Positions 23,701 to 36,707 of a stretch of DNA of 64,000 bases are shown piece by piece (positions within the stretch are counted from its first letter, which is position 1; every line of letters begins with the position of its first letter). The notes beneath the pieces were generated by a model. That model did no database searches. It saw only the letters and a program-made list of their open reading frames with translations, and was not told the DNA's origin. Source of the stretch: Telmatactis stephensoni. Lineage: Eukaryota > Cnidaria > Anthozoa > Actiniaria > Isophelliidae. Both the position numbers and the translations under genes were made by a program. The stretch lies in NCBI GenBank assembly GCA_029948255.1, contig JALIZF010001919.1, positions 1-64,000 of the forward strand. The letters run 5' to 3'.

Positions 23701-25040
23701 GAAAGCATTGCTATATAGGATTCAAAATTTGCTAGATACCTCATTGTCCACTGGCAATTTTTGTGAAAATTTCTGTTGTACCGTTTTCGAAAAATTTACG
23801 ACCAAAGGATTTTTGGTGGAAATATTATATACAGAACAACCTAAACAAACAACAGGCTCACTTAAACGTTTACTCGGGATATCAATACTCTGCCTGATAC
23901 ATGAGAAGACAGTTGAAATACTTTGTGTTAAAACAGCAAAACGAAAAGTAAGACTTTTGATATGATAGAAGTCCCGGCTGATTCGGGGGAAATGCAGTGA
24001 AATGCAATCTGATTAAAAAAGAGCGAATATTTTGCGCGCAAGTGCTTGGGATTCTTGTCCAGTGCCAGAATAGACACTATAGTTTAATTTATTATCTCAC
24101 TGGAAGACCAAACAATATAGATTTTCTCTCTGTTGAGAATTGATAACTTTTGTCATGCAAACGTTTTTCATTATTTTGACCTCCTGTCAGGGAATAAGTG
24201 AAATGGTCTATAGAGAGCTATAAGCTAACATTGCAAGAGACGGTAAAATCCGGTATTATAGTGTGGAATATATTTTTTCTTCAAAAGCTTTCAACCTTCA
24301 TGTGTACAAATATCAAAGAGAATTGGTAAGGATGATTGGTGATTGAGAGTAGACACGTTTTCTTTGGGAATGTGGTTTGTAAAGAACATGGAGAAAATTG
24401 GGAAAAAATCCTTCCACGAGTAACAAAACTTGCTCGCAAAGGCCATCTGGGTAATTTTGCACCTTTGCTCGGTCTACCACAGTAGCCGAGTGATGAGCCC
24501 ATCTAATAAAGATTTAGAATTAATAATTACTTCTTATTGACCGAGAGCGCAGTTATTACGTGAAAATATCGTATCGACTAAGGTCTTGATAGTGCGGAGC
24601 GGAGCTTTAATATACATTTTAGGTTTAGTCAAGATGAACTGTATTCTTCGATGTAGAATAACACACTGACAAGCATAAATCATCCAAATATTAAAACGTT
24701 TAAAAGTACTTACTTTACTGATGTTTTGAGTCTTCGCATTTGCCTCAGAATTATTCTTGAAATAGGAAATGTTTTGATGATCATCCAGCAAAAGGAACAG
24801 ATCGAAAATCCATAAACAATCATTAGCTTAACTTCTTGACGTTGAAAAGAAGCTTCATGCACTGAGGAATGTTCACAAAAATTTATTCTTTTATTTTCTC
24901 TTTTCTCTGTTTATTTATGAAATCATTATTAAGATTACTGGATTTTGATTGGTTCTGCTATTTCCCAAAGGGTTTGGGACGATAGTATTACCATCATAAT
25001 GAAACTTCGCCGAATAGACTACCCCGATTAGACATTATAA
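23701..25040. other. gene-free stretch
   Basis: No supported gene, RNA or mobile element. Short open frames on both strands have no motif. Confidence 0.45.
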
Positions 25041-25044
25041 TCAT

Positions 25045-25105
25045 TAAGTGTCTAGATAGCGCAGCGGTCTAAGGTGATATCTAAAGGTATGGATTAGGGT
25101 CCGGA
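25045..25105 (+). repeat. tRNA-derived SINE head
   Basis: An A-box-like TAGCGCAGCGGTCTAAGG near 25,053 and a degenerate B box GGGTCCGGATATC near 25,088 sit at tRNA-like spacing. Downstream, B-box-like phrases recur at 25,339 (GGTTCGAGCC) and 25,718 (GGTTCAATTGCC), so several tRNA-related fragments cluster in 25.0-25.8 kb. None folds as a complete tRNA by eye. Confidence 0.4.
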
Positions 25106-25896
25106 TATCGTCTCCCTCCCTGGCCTTCGGGCTAAGTCAACTGTAATATGTAGCACCGGGATAGCGTGGATGGGGCCGAAATCTTCATCCTTAACGTAAG
25201 TCGATTCGATGTCTCAGCTTCTATGAATGTCTCGGGAGAATCGTCCCAAAATTTAATTTTCATTTTTTAAATTTTTCTTGAATCATTTACTTTCCGTTCA
25301 TTGTGTCCGGGGGGACCGACTTAGGAGTTCTAGGTTCGAGCCTCGTCAGCGTCATTTCTTCTTCCTTTTTTTCTTCTTTTTTCCTTTCCTTCGTTCTTTA
25401 ATTCTTCTTCTTCTTCGTTTTTGAATATGTAGACTGCTTTTTTTTCTTAATGCTGATGTTTTTCTGCTATTTTCACTAATATTCAATCTCGTTCCCAGGC
25501 CTTTCTCTTTGCTCGGATGAGATTAATGAATATAAATATTTATCCAATGGATCGATGAAATGATGGTTTACAAAGCTATATCCGCTGACGTCCACTGGAT
25601 ATATAAGGGTTTATTCAATGAATATCGCGCGTTGCCTTTGGATGGTACTTTGGGTTGCAAGGTTAGCGTTGCATTTTTGATTTACCGCTCGCCTTTCACC
25701 CATGGACCTGTGGTCCAGGTTCAATTGCCGGCTCAGACGATCGATACGTGAACTGAGTTTGTTTTGTTGTTAATTTGTTGTTGTTGTTTGTTGGAATTTG
25801 GTTTGGTTTGGTTTGCTTGAGTTCTCCGGATTTTCCTCAGCCTGCTTTTGGCCTGGGGTTTGAACACCTATGTAATAAATGCAGCACCGAGTCTTA

Positions 25897-26288
25897 GGGG
25901 GTGTCTACATGGCACTAGGATCATCCTAGCAAGCGAACCATGCAACTTTTACTTTTACATGCCCGAAGCAACCGAAGCCGAGTTAAAAGAAATGAGTGAT
26001 CGATTGCTCGTCCTAGGTCACCCGAACTACCAAAGGAGCCCCAACATTAGCGTTTCCTAATCCTAGCTGGCGAAGTATCTCTCCTTTTTTCCATTTACAT
26101 GACCGAAACATACTCCTAGTACTAGGATATTTCTACCGGCGCGACATGATGATCCTAGTAACCGAAGCGAAGACACAATAATTTCCATGCATGTAAACAG
26201 AATGCAGTAAATGTATAGCAGGTAGGATGATTCGCCTGCTAGGATGATCCTAGTGCTAGGATGATCCTAGTGCCATGTAAACACCCCT
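25897..26288. mobile_element. Harbinger-like MITE, copy 1 (392 bp)
   Basis: The ends GGGGGTGTCTACATGGCAC and GTGCCATGTAAACACCCCT are inverted repeats flanked by TTA on both sides (25,894-25,896 and 26,289-26,291). A TTA duplication with G-rich ends is typical of the PIF/Harbinger superfamily. Subterminal palindromic motifs of the form ACTAGGATCATCCTAG repeat several times, as transposase-binding arrays often do. A second copy at 38,714 shares ends, motif array and the phrase AACAGAATGCAGTAAATG. No transposase is encoded. Confidence 0.88.
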
Positions 26289-26371
26289 TTAGAACAAGAT
26301 TCATTCAGTTGAATGGGTGGCGCGTTGATTTGAGAAAAGATAGTGGAGGATAAGGCCACGAGAAAAACGTC

Positions 26372-26795
26372 AGATTGAATATAAATACACACCTTCCATT
26401 GCTCAAGTACATGAAACTTGTTTCTGTTAGCATGTAATGATCTAATAACACATAAGTACTGGTGAGGGCCACAGTATGTATCCGCATCGTGTTGTAGCGA
26501 CAGCTTCTTGGCAGTTCACGCACTTAACGTTCTCTGGGAGTTGTTGTTCTTCTATATACGAACTTAACAACTTCTCTCGTACCTTTTTCCAGTTATCGGA
26601 CACACTTAAAACACGGTTTTGTTGTGTTCTAGATGGCTGGTAAAGATTGTCAAGAGGAAAATTTTGATCTTGTTCAGCTGGATTCTCCGTATTCAGTCTC
26701 GCTATCTTCTTGAGTGCTCTTTTTGAGTCTGCTTCCCAGGATCCACTCTCAATGGAATAGATACGGTTGTCTTTTTTCCATGGCGCCCAATATTC
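26372..26795 (-). pseudogene. frameshifted KDZ-transposase-like zinc-cluster fragment
   Basis: From 26,795 down, one minus-strand frame is open for 117 codons. It reads as a charged helix-rich segment, then NWKKVREKLLSSY, then QLPENVKCVNCQEAVATTRC, and stops at 26,442. The continuation expected for a cysteine cluster lies in the next frame from about 26,485 (YCGPHQYLC, then HANRNKFHVLEQW). A single indel therefore splits the cluster. The layout W..VRE, PEN..C..C, RC..C, YLC, H, W resembles the N-terminal Cys/His cluster found with Kyakuja-Dileera-Zisupton transposases. I recognise it by pattern only. The rest of the protein is missing, and a Harbinger-like MITE lies 84 bp beyond the 3' limit. 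Most likely a dead transposon remnant. Confidence 0.5.
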
Positions 26796-28200
26796 TTAAC
26801 TTTCAATGAAACGGGTTTTAGCCGATGGACGCCTTTAAGCAGGCATTGCTGACGGCCGATTTATCAGCGAAGACTTTGATTTAATGAGTTGCTCAGATGA
26901 CTTAGATGATCACCTTAGACGGCTTTGACCCATTGATCTAAATTTATTTTACCTGGGTATTAGCCATTTAATGAATAAATAGATAGATAAATAAGCAAAT
27001 AAACAAAAAAGACGGAATTAAAGCTAAAGTTGGTGGACACGTTTTTCGCAGTGTAAATGTAGGAAATAGCATTTTGTCAAAAATAAAATTTGCTAAAAAC
27101 TTAAAGGGGGACGACGATCAAAATCGGTTAAAATTGGAATTGGATTATTCCTAGTTGAAGTAACTCAGTGATGACAATAAATGTATATGAAGAATTACTT
27201 TCCCAAAAATTCTGCATTTTAAGCTCATTATCACCGAGAAATTTGAATTTATAAGCCAAGAGAACAATAGGTTTGAGGACATGACGTCATTTACTCACAA
27301 TTTAACTGATATAATATACTTGATAATTTTGATCTCTCTCTTTTGAATATAAATAAAATATGTTGCTGTGTGATTATGGGAGCCATATAGCTAAGTTCAA
27401 CCGAGTCTCAAGTCATTTTCAAATTTCATCGTCGTCCCACTTTAACATCAACACCGCTTTTGAGAAATTGTACACCATGCAGTAAAACTTGAGTGAAAGC
27501 ATATTTTGAACAAAGTGTCCCCAAGTTTGCCGCTTAAGTCCCCACAAGTCAGTGATCGTTTGTTTACCAGGTCCCCACAAAAATGTCCACAACTCCAAAA
27601 GTGAGTTACGCTCAATTTCTAAGAGTTTATTTAGTTGTGGATTGAATCACCTACCCGTAACACTGATTATTATCACGAAAGCATATCGTGTACAAGATGT
27701 CCCCACAAGTGGGTTTGTGACTTAAGTCCCCACAAGGAAATGATCGCTTGTATGTTTGTTTGTTCGTTTTTGTTTGTTCGTTCGTTTGTTTGTTTTCGTT
27801 TGTTTGTTTAATTTGTTCGTTTGTTCGTTGGTTTTTCTGTTTATTATAATTGGGTTGGTTTTATCGTCAAGAAAATCTACGACCCTTCATGGAACCATCT
27901 TTAATAATTTATGGAAGAAAGTATTTGGCTCCCTCGGCTTATCACAGAAAGATTGGAAGCCCCGAACACATGATGTAACTTTTGCTACAGCGTTGCGCGC
28001 AATACAGTTGCACCGTGTGTTCACCCCTGCGACCGGTTGCGGGAAATTGTTGTGTTGAATTGAGTTCTGGCTTTGCAACAGTTGCATGCAACACAACGTT
28101 GAAAAACAGGAAAAGCCGCATTGTGTGTCTGGTTCTTGTGGATATCAAAACAAAATCGAAAATGGACGATGATGATCGAGGACCAAGGTAGTTATAGATC
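26796..28200. other. gene-free stretch with duplicated CCCCACAAG segment
   Basis: A segment containing CTTAAGTCCCCACAAG occurs at about 27,532 and again at about 27,722, roughly 190 bases apart, with similar flanks (GATCGTTTGT against GATCGCTTGT). A TTTG/TTCG low-complexity run spans 27,750-27,835. No gene is supported. Confidence 0.5.
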
Positions 28201-28204
28201 GTTG

Positions 28205-28560
28205 CTTTGCATTGTTGCTCATTTCGTTTGAGATTTAATTTACTCTACGTAGAAAGGCCGTCAAAGATATTGGTGATTAAGGTAAATTACAGGATGTCGT
28301 CGCCTACATTTGACATGTGTATGAGTAATGTTTATCTAATCAAATGATTAAATGTTTAATAGCACACGGAAAGTATCATGCGTGAGTAATGATTCGTTCG
28401 ATACGTTGCATTATTACTCATTTCGTTTCAGATGTACCCTACCGTAGACAGGCTATCAAAGATATAATTGATGATTAAGGTACGTTACAAGATGTCATCT
28501 GTATTGTCATATGTATGAGTAATGTTTAGCTAATTAATCAATTGATTAAAGATGTAATAA
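28205..28560. repeat. tandem duplication, about 196-bp unit, plus an inverted piece
   Basis: Two diverged copies lie side by side. CTCATTTCGTTT is at 28,219 and 28,417, GATTAAGGTA recurs in both, and ATGAGTAATGTTTA is at 28,321 and 28,515. Just beyond, GACGACATCCTGTAACG (near 28,580) is the reverse complement of a segment in copy 1, so part of the unit is present a third time, inverted. Confidence 0.75.
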
Positions 28561-28707
28561 CACGACAAGTATGCGTGTAGACGACGACATCCTGTAACGA
28601 GTTATACCAAGATGACACGCTATGTAGACAGAGTTTTGTTTCAAGTTTTTGCTTGCATGGATATCCTTTCACTCGTCCGCCAATACGCCATTTGCACGAT
28701 AATACAT

Positions 28708-28792
28708 GATAATAATAATAAATAAATATTTATATAGCGCCATTTCAGGCAGCTCAATGGCGCTTTACAATATATATATATATATATATATA
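28708..28792. repeat. LINE-tail-like segment followed by (TA)n
   Basis: AATAATAATAAATAAATATT runs into TTATATAGCGCCATTT and then AATGGCGCTTTACAAT, ending in a TA microsatellite. The sequence resembles the 3' tail of a LINE or related retroposon read in reverse. Assignment is by resemblance only. Confidence 0.4.
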
Positions 28793-28984
28793 AAACGATG
28801 GCGTCATTTTACTACAACTACCAGAATGCTTACGAATTTTCTTTCTTGTATTCAGATTTTTATTCCCTCCTGAGAATAGCAAAATAATTTGCACTAATTA
28901 TTTCTCAAAAGAAAGTGGGCGAAGCATTCTGATAGTTCATGTAAGTCGCTATTTCGAAATTTTTTGAAACGACCTTTAATTTGG

Positions 28985-29390
28985 CCCTTGAATAGAATAG
29001 TTTAAGCTTCTGTATGCCGTTACAGTACATTAGATAAATGCTAATAAATTGTAATAGAAATTTACATACTCTACATCATACACTTTAAACATTATAAACA
29101 TATGTACATTGTTATTTACGATTGTTTCTTAAGAGTTTTCTGTCATTTAAATACATAATTTGGACAAGTGATTAGAAAATGTAATTCTCTTTCAACTCCA
29201 ATTTTGCATATTGGACACACCCTTTCTTCAGGCTTAGTGCATGGCCGTGTATATCTGCCTACTTCAATTTGGAGGCAATGATCACTTATTCTTAATTTTG
29301 TAAGGTTGATCCTGTGTTTAATGTTGCTAACTTCTCTTAGGTATTCTTCTTGCTTGTAATCCGTTTTAAATATCCTATAAGTTCTAAGCT
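28985..29390 (-). pseudogene. LINE-type retroelement 3' end (C-terminal CCHC-like motif)
   Basis: A minus-strand frame from about 29,387 to a stop at 29,143 encodes LRTYRIFKTDYKQEEYL, then a segment with RISDHCLQIEVGRYTRP, then CPICKIGVERELHFLITCP. The last piece is the CPIC...HFL..CP signature seen at the C-terminus of many animal non-LTR retrotransposon polyproteins. The rest of the element is missing upstream, as usual for 5'-truncated copies. About 150 bases of probable 3' UTR follow. Confidence 0.65.
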
Positions 29391-32300
29391 TGCTTTTTGC
29401 GAATCCTTTCTTCCTTCGTCATTATGTATGTCTGTGAGCCAAATTTGAAATGTGTCCTGCGACTTCGATACACTAAAAGGGACCATCTAGTCCAGTACCC
29501 ATCAGCACTCGTTTTAGCCCGCCCTGCAGGCAAGCCTAGAAAAACGTACATGCACACATGCGCATGAGTTTGATGTAACCAGGCAGTCAACGTAAAATTC
29601 GTTTACATGTAAGGTCTTCTGTTTTGCCTCGCGGAGCTGCAGTCTAAAATGACTCCTGGGTCGACTGAACTAAGAGAATATATATTACGTGAAAAATTCA
29701 AAATGGCGGACGAAAACTGGACCCCCTGCAGCAAAACAAGAAATAAGACTCGGTCAGAGGTGCTGGATTATACTTCATTTTAAAAAGGTAGCCAATCACA
29801 ATGCTGTCCTCAACGTTTTTCACGTGTATTCTATAAGCTAAGGAATACAATCACTTGCTACTTTTCCTCTTTTTTCTACTTCGAGACTTGTCTTATTAAA
29901 ATGACATGAATATCATTAAATTGGAAATATCATCTGGAAATCTGAATTAAAACTTTTGTCTAAGAATGGTAATTATTCATGCACCTGATAAAGAAGCTAA
30001 TAGAGAGGGTTTTGGTGGACTTAATCGAAAATCTTCGCTACTGAAGGGGTCAAGAAGGGGGATGAAGATGAAAAAGTTGGAACCTTTTGGAAGGGGAAAA
30101 TTCCTCTCAACAATTTGTCATCTAAAATGTCTAATCTGTCTAACACTTCTAAAGGGTTTTAAGTGACAATCGAGTGGTGCAGATTATCAGCTGAAATCAC
30201 TTAGTGATGAGGCTCTTAAGAAAAAGTTCTTCAGAACATCACTCACCAAAGAAATCATGTATTAACAAGACTTAATCGATGAATGAAAAATTCAAAGAAA
30301 ATGACTAACTTGTGTTTATATTAAAACTACATCATCAACTTTGTTTACTCTATGTGGAATAATGTTTAGCTGTATATTAAGTTATTAAGTTGCGTGGGAT
30401 TTCCTTACTAAAAGAGTCCTAAAAATATTGTTTTCAAAGGCTTTCGCTCGTAAAGTTTGCTTGATTTCCCTCCGCGGAGTTTTACTGTTTACTGTCAGTT
30501 TTCGTGCCTGGATCGTAAGATCTCAGCAATTTTGATACATGTACATCGTTGAAGCAGATCGATGAACTAATAAATAAAAAGACTTAATTCCCACGAATGT
30601 TCCTTTTGTGCCGTTGTAATCAGTATTCTGTACCCAAATGAATTGCTATTGCTATTCTATCAGGCTCTAAGTCACCAATATAATACAAGTCTTAATTTGC
30701 TTTACAAAAACACGATTTTAAGTTGTTTATCTGATATGCACACAAAAAGCCATTCATTAAAAAGAGCTATGTTTTCCATTTTATCATTACAGTTCAGACA
30801 TAATTTCTTTGTTTGCCCTTCTATTCAATTAAATAGAGCTTTTCAATTAAAGAATCGGACTCACCTGAATTGCTTAGACCTTATCATTTAAAGTTTCAAT
30901 GCAATAAATGAAAGCAAATCAACACAATATCCTATCTCTAATACAACAAAAGGACGTTGAGATGTTGGCACAGCGGTTGGGTGCTCCGGAACCGGAGTTT
31001 CGCAGTTCGAATTGACAGTAAAGTCAACTGAGAACTTCGAGATTATCGAGCAAAACAAACATAGTAGCTTATACGTTAATGAAAATATTCCATTATTGGT
31101 TCCATGGATACTTCTTATTAGCAATTTCTCGATTGCTTGTTGATGTTGATTCTTGTAGTAACAATAATCTGAATAATGACAGTGTTATAGCTATAGGGAC
31201 GTTTAGTGGACTGTTATCATATCAAACTTGGTTTTGATAGTACTGTGTAGTCAACCGTTTTCAACAAAACATGTACTGGCAATTTATATTCGTTTAGGTG
31301 TACAAATCTACACTGATAAAAGGAGTCTTCTCATGAGGTGAAAATCTTTTGCGATTTCCTGTGGACTACGTTCAGATTTCAGTAGTACTTCAAATATATT
31401 AAAAACAAAATTGTTTCTCATTTCTGTATATATTCTAATGCAGTTACAGCGGAGTCGTTTTATAGCGAGCAAAAACACGGCTCTTAAGTTCATATTGTGA
31501 TGGCCTAGCTCGGGAAAACTGCGCTTCAGGAGAAAAACGTCATGCACCAAGTGGGCTGTCATTTTTGGCGGTAACTCTCTAATTCGTACCATATTTAGCG
31601 GCTTTTTCTCACACGAATAAAACCCATTTTTAGCATTAATTTTTATTGAAAGAGCCGGCACAATAAAATAATGCGCTTCGCAGAAATTACAAAGAGTTCA
31701 ATTACTCTCAATACAGTTACTTTATCTGTAGAGTATCTTTAACAGTTGGGTGCATTCTCTATATACATGATCCAACTCTCCCAAAGCGCTCTTAGTATGT
31801 TTTCCTTAATGTAATATAAATAATAGTTCTCTACCATCCTTAGCATACAGGGAATGATTTGTACATGCAATCAAGGAGAAACATTCAGTTTTCACTTGAC
31901 AACCAACAGCTGAGCTTGATAAATAATGAATTTAGTGTTTCCGAACTTCATCACTGTTGATGTATGAAACTTTTCCCGAAAATCTAAGGAATATAAAAAG
32001 GACTGCATACTCTGTAAGCAAATACAAGCGTGTTAGCAACTAAATTTAGAATTGTTTTGAAAAACAAAACGCTAAGAAATAATCGAGTAAAGTTTAAAAT
32101 ATATAAAATATCATAGAGAGAAAATACGTCCGGACTTTTCGGCGCTGTCAAAACATCAACTGAATTATGGGCAAGAAAAAAACCTGGTGAAAGATGAGAA
32201 AGATAAAAACTTCTTAAGTTTTTGAGATATTTTATAAATGTTGAGATTTTGATGTCGTCTGAGCTATGAATAGTTAAATTTTGACGTACAAAAACTGAAT

Positions 32301-32968
32301 TGAGCATCGGGAACGTTCTGACATCTTTGCAAAAAAATGAATTCGATTCATCGAATCACCACCTTGACATATCATGATAGAAAAGGAAATTAAATCCGAT
32401 AGAAACTACGTTGAAAACTATATATCGTAAAAGCTAAAATGTGATATACTTCACATGGCAAAGAATCATTTAACCAAAAAAGCTCACTCACTAAAGGTAA
32501 AATTCTGTTTTATTCGAGACTGCGAAAGTGAATTTAACATCTTGCTATAACAACAAAATTTTCTTGTGTGTTGATCTAGAGTGTAGAACATACACTGTGC
32601 GCCGGGCGACGAATCAGCCAATCGCAAAGCGTCTTTTGTTGACAAGATTTCGTTGCAGATGGCCGCGAGCCGGTGAAGTATTGGAATAACTAAACAGACT
32701 ATTTAATTATATGCATCTTTAGCTGTTCATCCAGTATAGATACAGGTTGCGAGTAAAATCAATCTATTTGTTTTACCAGATGTTCAATACTCAATTCAGG
32801 ACGAAAACAGGCGACAAAATCTCGAGGTATATAAGGATTATTCTCTAGAAGATTTTCCAGTCTTGAGAATTTTTAAAATCACAATCTTGATAACAGTTTT
32901 CGTTTTGATCATTTTAGGAAACTCGGAGATGCGTTTCTCTGAGTAGTTTAAAAAAGAAGGAATTAACA
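29391..32968. other. gene-free stretch upstream of the polycystin gene
   Basis: No gene is recognised. Minus-strand frames of 117 and 107 codons near 31.3-31.7 and 32.0-32.3 kb have no motif. Promoter-like features of the next gene may lie in the last 400 bases: a CCAAT element near 32,617, and an acceptor-like CATTTTAG ending near 32,919 that would fit an untranslated first exon. Confidence 0.4.
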
Positions 32969-33056
32969 ATGGCTACAAGATGGATAGCGTTCTGGATTGT
33001 AATTTTGAAACTATCTTCGTCTCCGAGCTTGGCGCTGGCACCTTGTACTTCGGTTG
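32969..33056 (+). CDS. PKD1-like: polycystin exon 1: signal peptide
   Basis: Starts at the ATG in ACAATGG. Encodes 29 residues: a basic MATR start, a hydrophobic core (WIAFWIVILKL) and a small-residue cleavage region ending LALA before PCTSV. The donor is GTGAGT at 33,057; the exon ends in phase 1. Confidence 0.85.
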
Positions 33057-36000
33057 GTGAGTAATTGAGCAATCATACATCAGATCGTAACAAAACTTTA
33101 AAAAAGAAAAAAAAGCATATGATTTCGAGCGAAATAGTGGCTGGTTGCACAGTTACTTTTGGAGGTTTTAAGGGATAAAAAAATGTAAAAATCGCGAAAT
33201 GGCAAAACTGACATCAGAGCAAACAGGTGACACAGTTCTCCGACCCGTGGCGACTTGCTGGCAAATCGTCCAAAGAGAGAACTATAGAACTCTACCGTCC
33301 GGTCTACAGAACTTTAACATTCGTTTAGATTTTACCTGTTTCTTCGGTCGTAAAGTAAATGAAATATAAAACTACTGCAATTACATTTTCGTTTGGGCAT
33401 TTCGTGCGGCAAAAAATGCTTTAGGATTCACACTGTGTCGCACAACAGTCTCACACTACAAAATTGCAGCTTATTTTTAATATTTATTCATGCTCTGATC
33501 CGACGGCCAATTGCTCTAAACCATGCAGCGAGGAAGTTCAGCGGCCATCAACCTAATAGACTGTTTCATTACACCTTGATCGATAGTAAACTTGTCATGA
33601 TATAATTCTTTCGGGAGATAGCTGATAACTTTTAAAAACGAAGATCGGAGTTCTGATTGATTGTCGGTCAGCAATCATAAGTTTCCGTTATAGATGAGTC
33701 GTGTGAATTCTACTAGTTACACTTTCTAAATCTAAACAAAACAAACCGGAATTTGTGTGTATTCGTATTCTAAGACAGTCAAGCAATTACATCAAATAGG
33801 TTTCTATGAAATTCGAAAACATTGCAATTTCTATGTCCTGAGGCTCAAAAACCCGAGATATGAATGAAATGGAAATCACTGGCTAGTTGTTGACTGAAAG
33901 AGACTCACGACAGAGATAAGATCTTTCAACTCTTTGTGTTTAATTCGTGATACGGAGAATCATTATCAAGCCTCCTTTGTCGATGGTCTTCGCTAAGTAA
34001 ACTTAACTCTCAGCTCTGACTATCCCTACACTCCGCAATATTTCAAAAATAAACTCATCCTTTCGCACGTTAATTCATAGAGAAAAACAGAAAAAATCTG
34101 GAGCCAAAAACATTTACATAAAGCAACTTACTTAGCTAAATTAGCACTGTTAATTCTTAAATTCCTAATTTTAAATGTTGTTGTGAAATCGGTCGTAGAT
34201 TATTGCGACTTCTAAGGCAAATACGGTATAAAACTTGCTAAATACCATCACCATGGTAACAAAAGACACCTTTCACATTTTCTACCTAATTTTTTTGTTT
34301 TGTCCTTAGCTTTCTGCTTTCTCCTTCAAAGTAAAAATTATGTTTATTTCATTTTTTTAAAGATTCTCTACACCTTGGATGCTTTGCTGAAAAACCTTCC
34401 AATCGAGAGTTTTTGGTTTCAGCTGGTAATTTCAACATTACAGATTTAAGTCCTGGACTTTGTGTAGATCTTTGTGGGAGCCTCTCGTACAAGTTCTCGG
34501 CACTGCAAAATGGAAATTTCTGCTTTTGTGGGGATAGCTACGGCAAATATGGCGCCGCGAGCACCTGTGATAAAGTTTGCTCTGGAGATGTCAAGACGTT
34601 TTGCGGTGGCGATTTGGCGAATAATGTGTACAATGCTACACCTTTTATAGGGAAGTTTTCCATAACTAAGCCCAGTAAGCCGTTTACGCTTTTTGATCAA
34701 GCTGATGTAGTAGTAACATTTACAAATGGCACTGCTAACGATCTTGGAGTTTCTGTGGATGTTGGTGAAGGGACAGGGTTTTCAAGCTTTCAAAGTGTGC
34801 TAAATAAGCACAGCTATCGTCCAACAAAATGGGGCAGAATGACTTTGAGGGCTAAGAACTCAGTTGGAAAAGATTTAAGGATAATTCAGTATGAAGTCCA
34901 AATCGTTTCACCAGTCAAACATCTAAAGCTAAAGTGTCCAGAGTTTGTAGAAACAAGCAAAAAGTTTTACTGCAATATATTGGTCTATCAAGGAACAGAC
35001 ATGACTGCTAAATGGAGATTTGCATCAGGGCTCTCGGGCAATCAAACATTGCCAGGTAAAAGATATCTCTTATTTTTTGTTATTTGTCTTAATGTTTTAC
35101 AAAAACTTTACTATTTGATTATGCTATCTTTGAAATTCACGTCCGCTACACCGAAAATTGATGTTAACTTCTAATTCGGACAGATTTTTATTCAGAGTGA
35201 CATTTCCGACGTCGGATTGACTTTGGCTGTTTTTAATAACACGCGATTGGCTAGATTTTGAGGGGGGAGGGAAATCAAGGTACTAGCGTTTACTTGGCTC
35301 AAGATGCGATCATTTTGTTTGAACAGAAGAGAGCAAATAGAATAAATGAAATATTTGCCTTAAGCAGGTAATTTTCAAAAATTCATTAAATCGATATGCT
35401 TTGATGAAGGATATGAACTAGAAGAAAAGTCTTATTGAATTAAGAATATTTAGAAATGATTAATACAAAAAATTTCAAGCCATCTAAAATTTGCTTTTCA
35501 TTTGAAATAAATTTCCTTCAAAATTCAATGTAACTCTAAAGCGCTCTTCTTTGAAACTTGCGTCATTGTCCTGTTGCTTAGAAACCATTTATATTGTCAT
35601 AGCAGCCAGCTTTTCAGAAATTAGGGAAATTGATGTGAAGGATTCAATTAAATCTGGCATTTCTCATGAAACTAGCTCATTCAAACATCTTCATTCGCAA
35701 GGAGGGCATTTGAAATGAAATGGTTTTTGCACCAATGGGAAAGCCTGCAGTGCTTTTTATATGAAAACCAATTTTGATATATGAAGTGCATTGCAGCAAC
35801 TTGCAAGACAAAACCACTGAATATTTATGTTTCGAAACTGAATATCCTACATTGATCAGATGTAACTACGTACTAATAATGGCTAGATAACCTAAGGAAA
35901 CGTATCAATTTCTATTCCATATACCTATTCCTTCAACCTGACAATGATCGATGATATATTGAGGCTTTTTGAGCTTTGAATTAAATTTACTCCATTTCGA

Positions 36001-36674
36001 GTGCATAATTGTTTTGTATATTGAAATAGAATTGCCAAACAACTTAGAAATAATATGTTCAGTCAAAATCCTATTACGGTATTTTATGCTTTGTTTTTTG
36101 TATGGTGCTTTTTGTTATCTTTAGTATAATTCCATGTTGATAGTGTGCTGCTTTTCATTTTCTGAACACTAGATTTCTGTTTTAATTTGTCACCAATTAT
36201 AGAGATTTTACTGACCCTCAAATGAACAGAAATTTGACGTTTCAGTTTCAATAGATATTCTAGGCAAAAAATAAATAAATAAAAAATAAATAAATAAATA
36301 AAAATAAACACACAAAAAATTGATCGATTGCATTGTCGACGCCGAGGTGGGGCTTACTGGAAAAAGAAGAGAATATTTAATTTATTTTCATTAAGTATCT
36401 TTCTTTCTTTCGTTCTTTCGTTCTTTCTTTTTTTCGTTCTTTCTTTCTTTCTGTTGTTCTTTTGCTCTGTCTTCATTCCTTTCTGTTTGTCTGTCTTTCC
36501 CTTTTTCTTTCTTTCTTTCTTAGTTTTTACTTTCTTTCTTTCTTCTTCTCCTTCATTCATATCTTAATTTTCCGGGAAATTTTGAACTCTATTTCATTTC
36601 ATGAATTACACAATGATTTCTCTGCCTGGATTGACAAGCATTCTTTTAAGATATATTCTGAAAATCTCAAAAAC

Positions 36675-36707
<33 letters not shown>

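Noticed and set aside
28160..28190. ATGGACGATGATGATCGAGG followed by a GTAG donor-like site, as a possible first exon
   Set aside because: No downstream exon on the + strand continues it, and the segment sits at the edge of a repeat.
31308..32307. Two minus-strand frames of 117 and 107 codons
   Set aside because: No recognised motif, no convincing splice sites, and AT-rich composition; expected by chance in a window this size.
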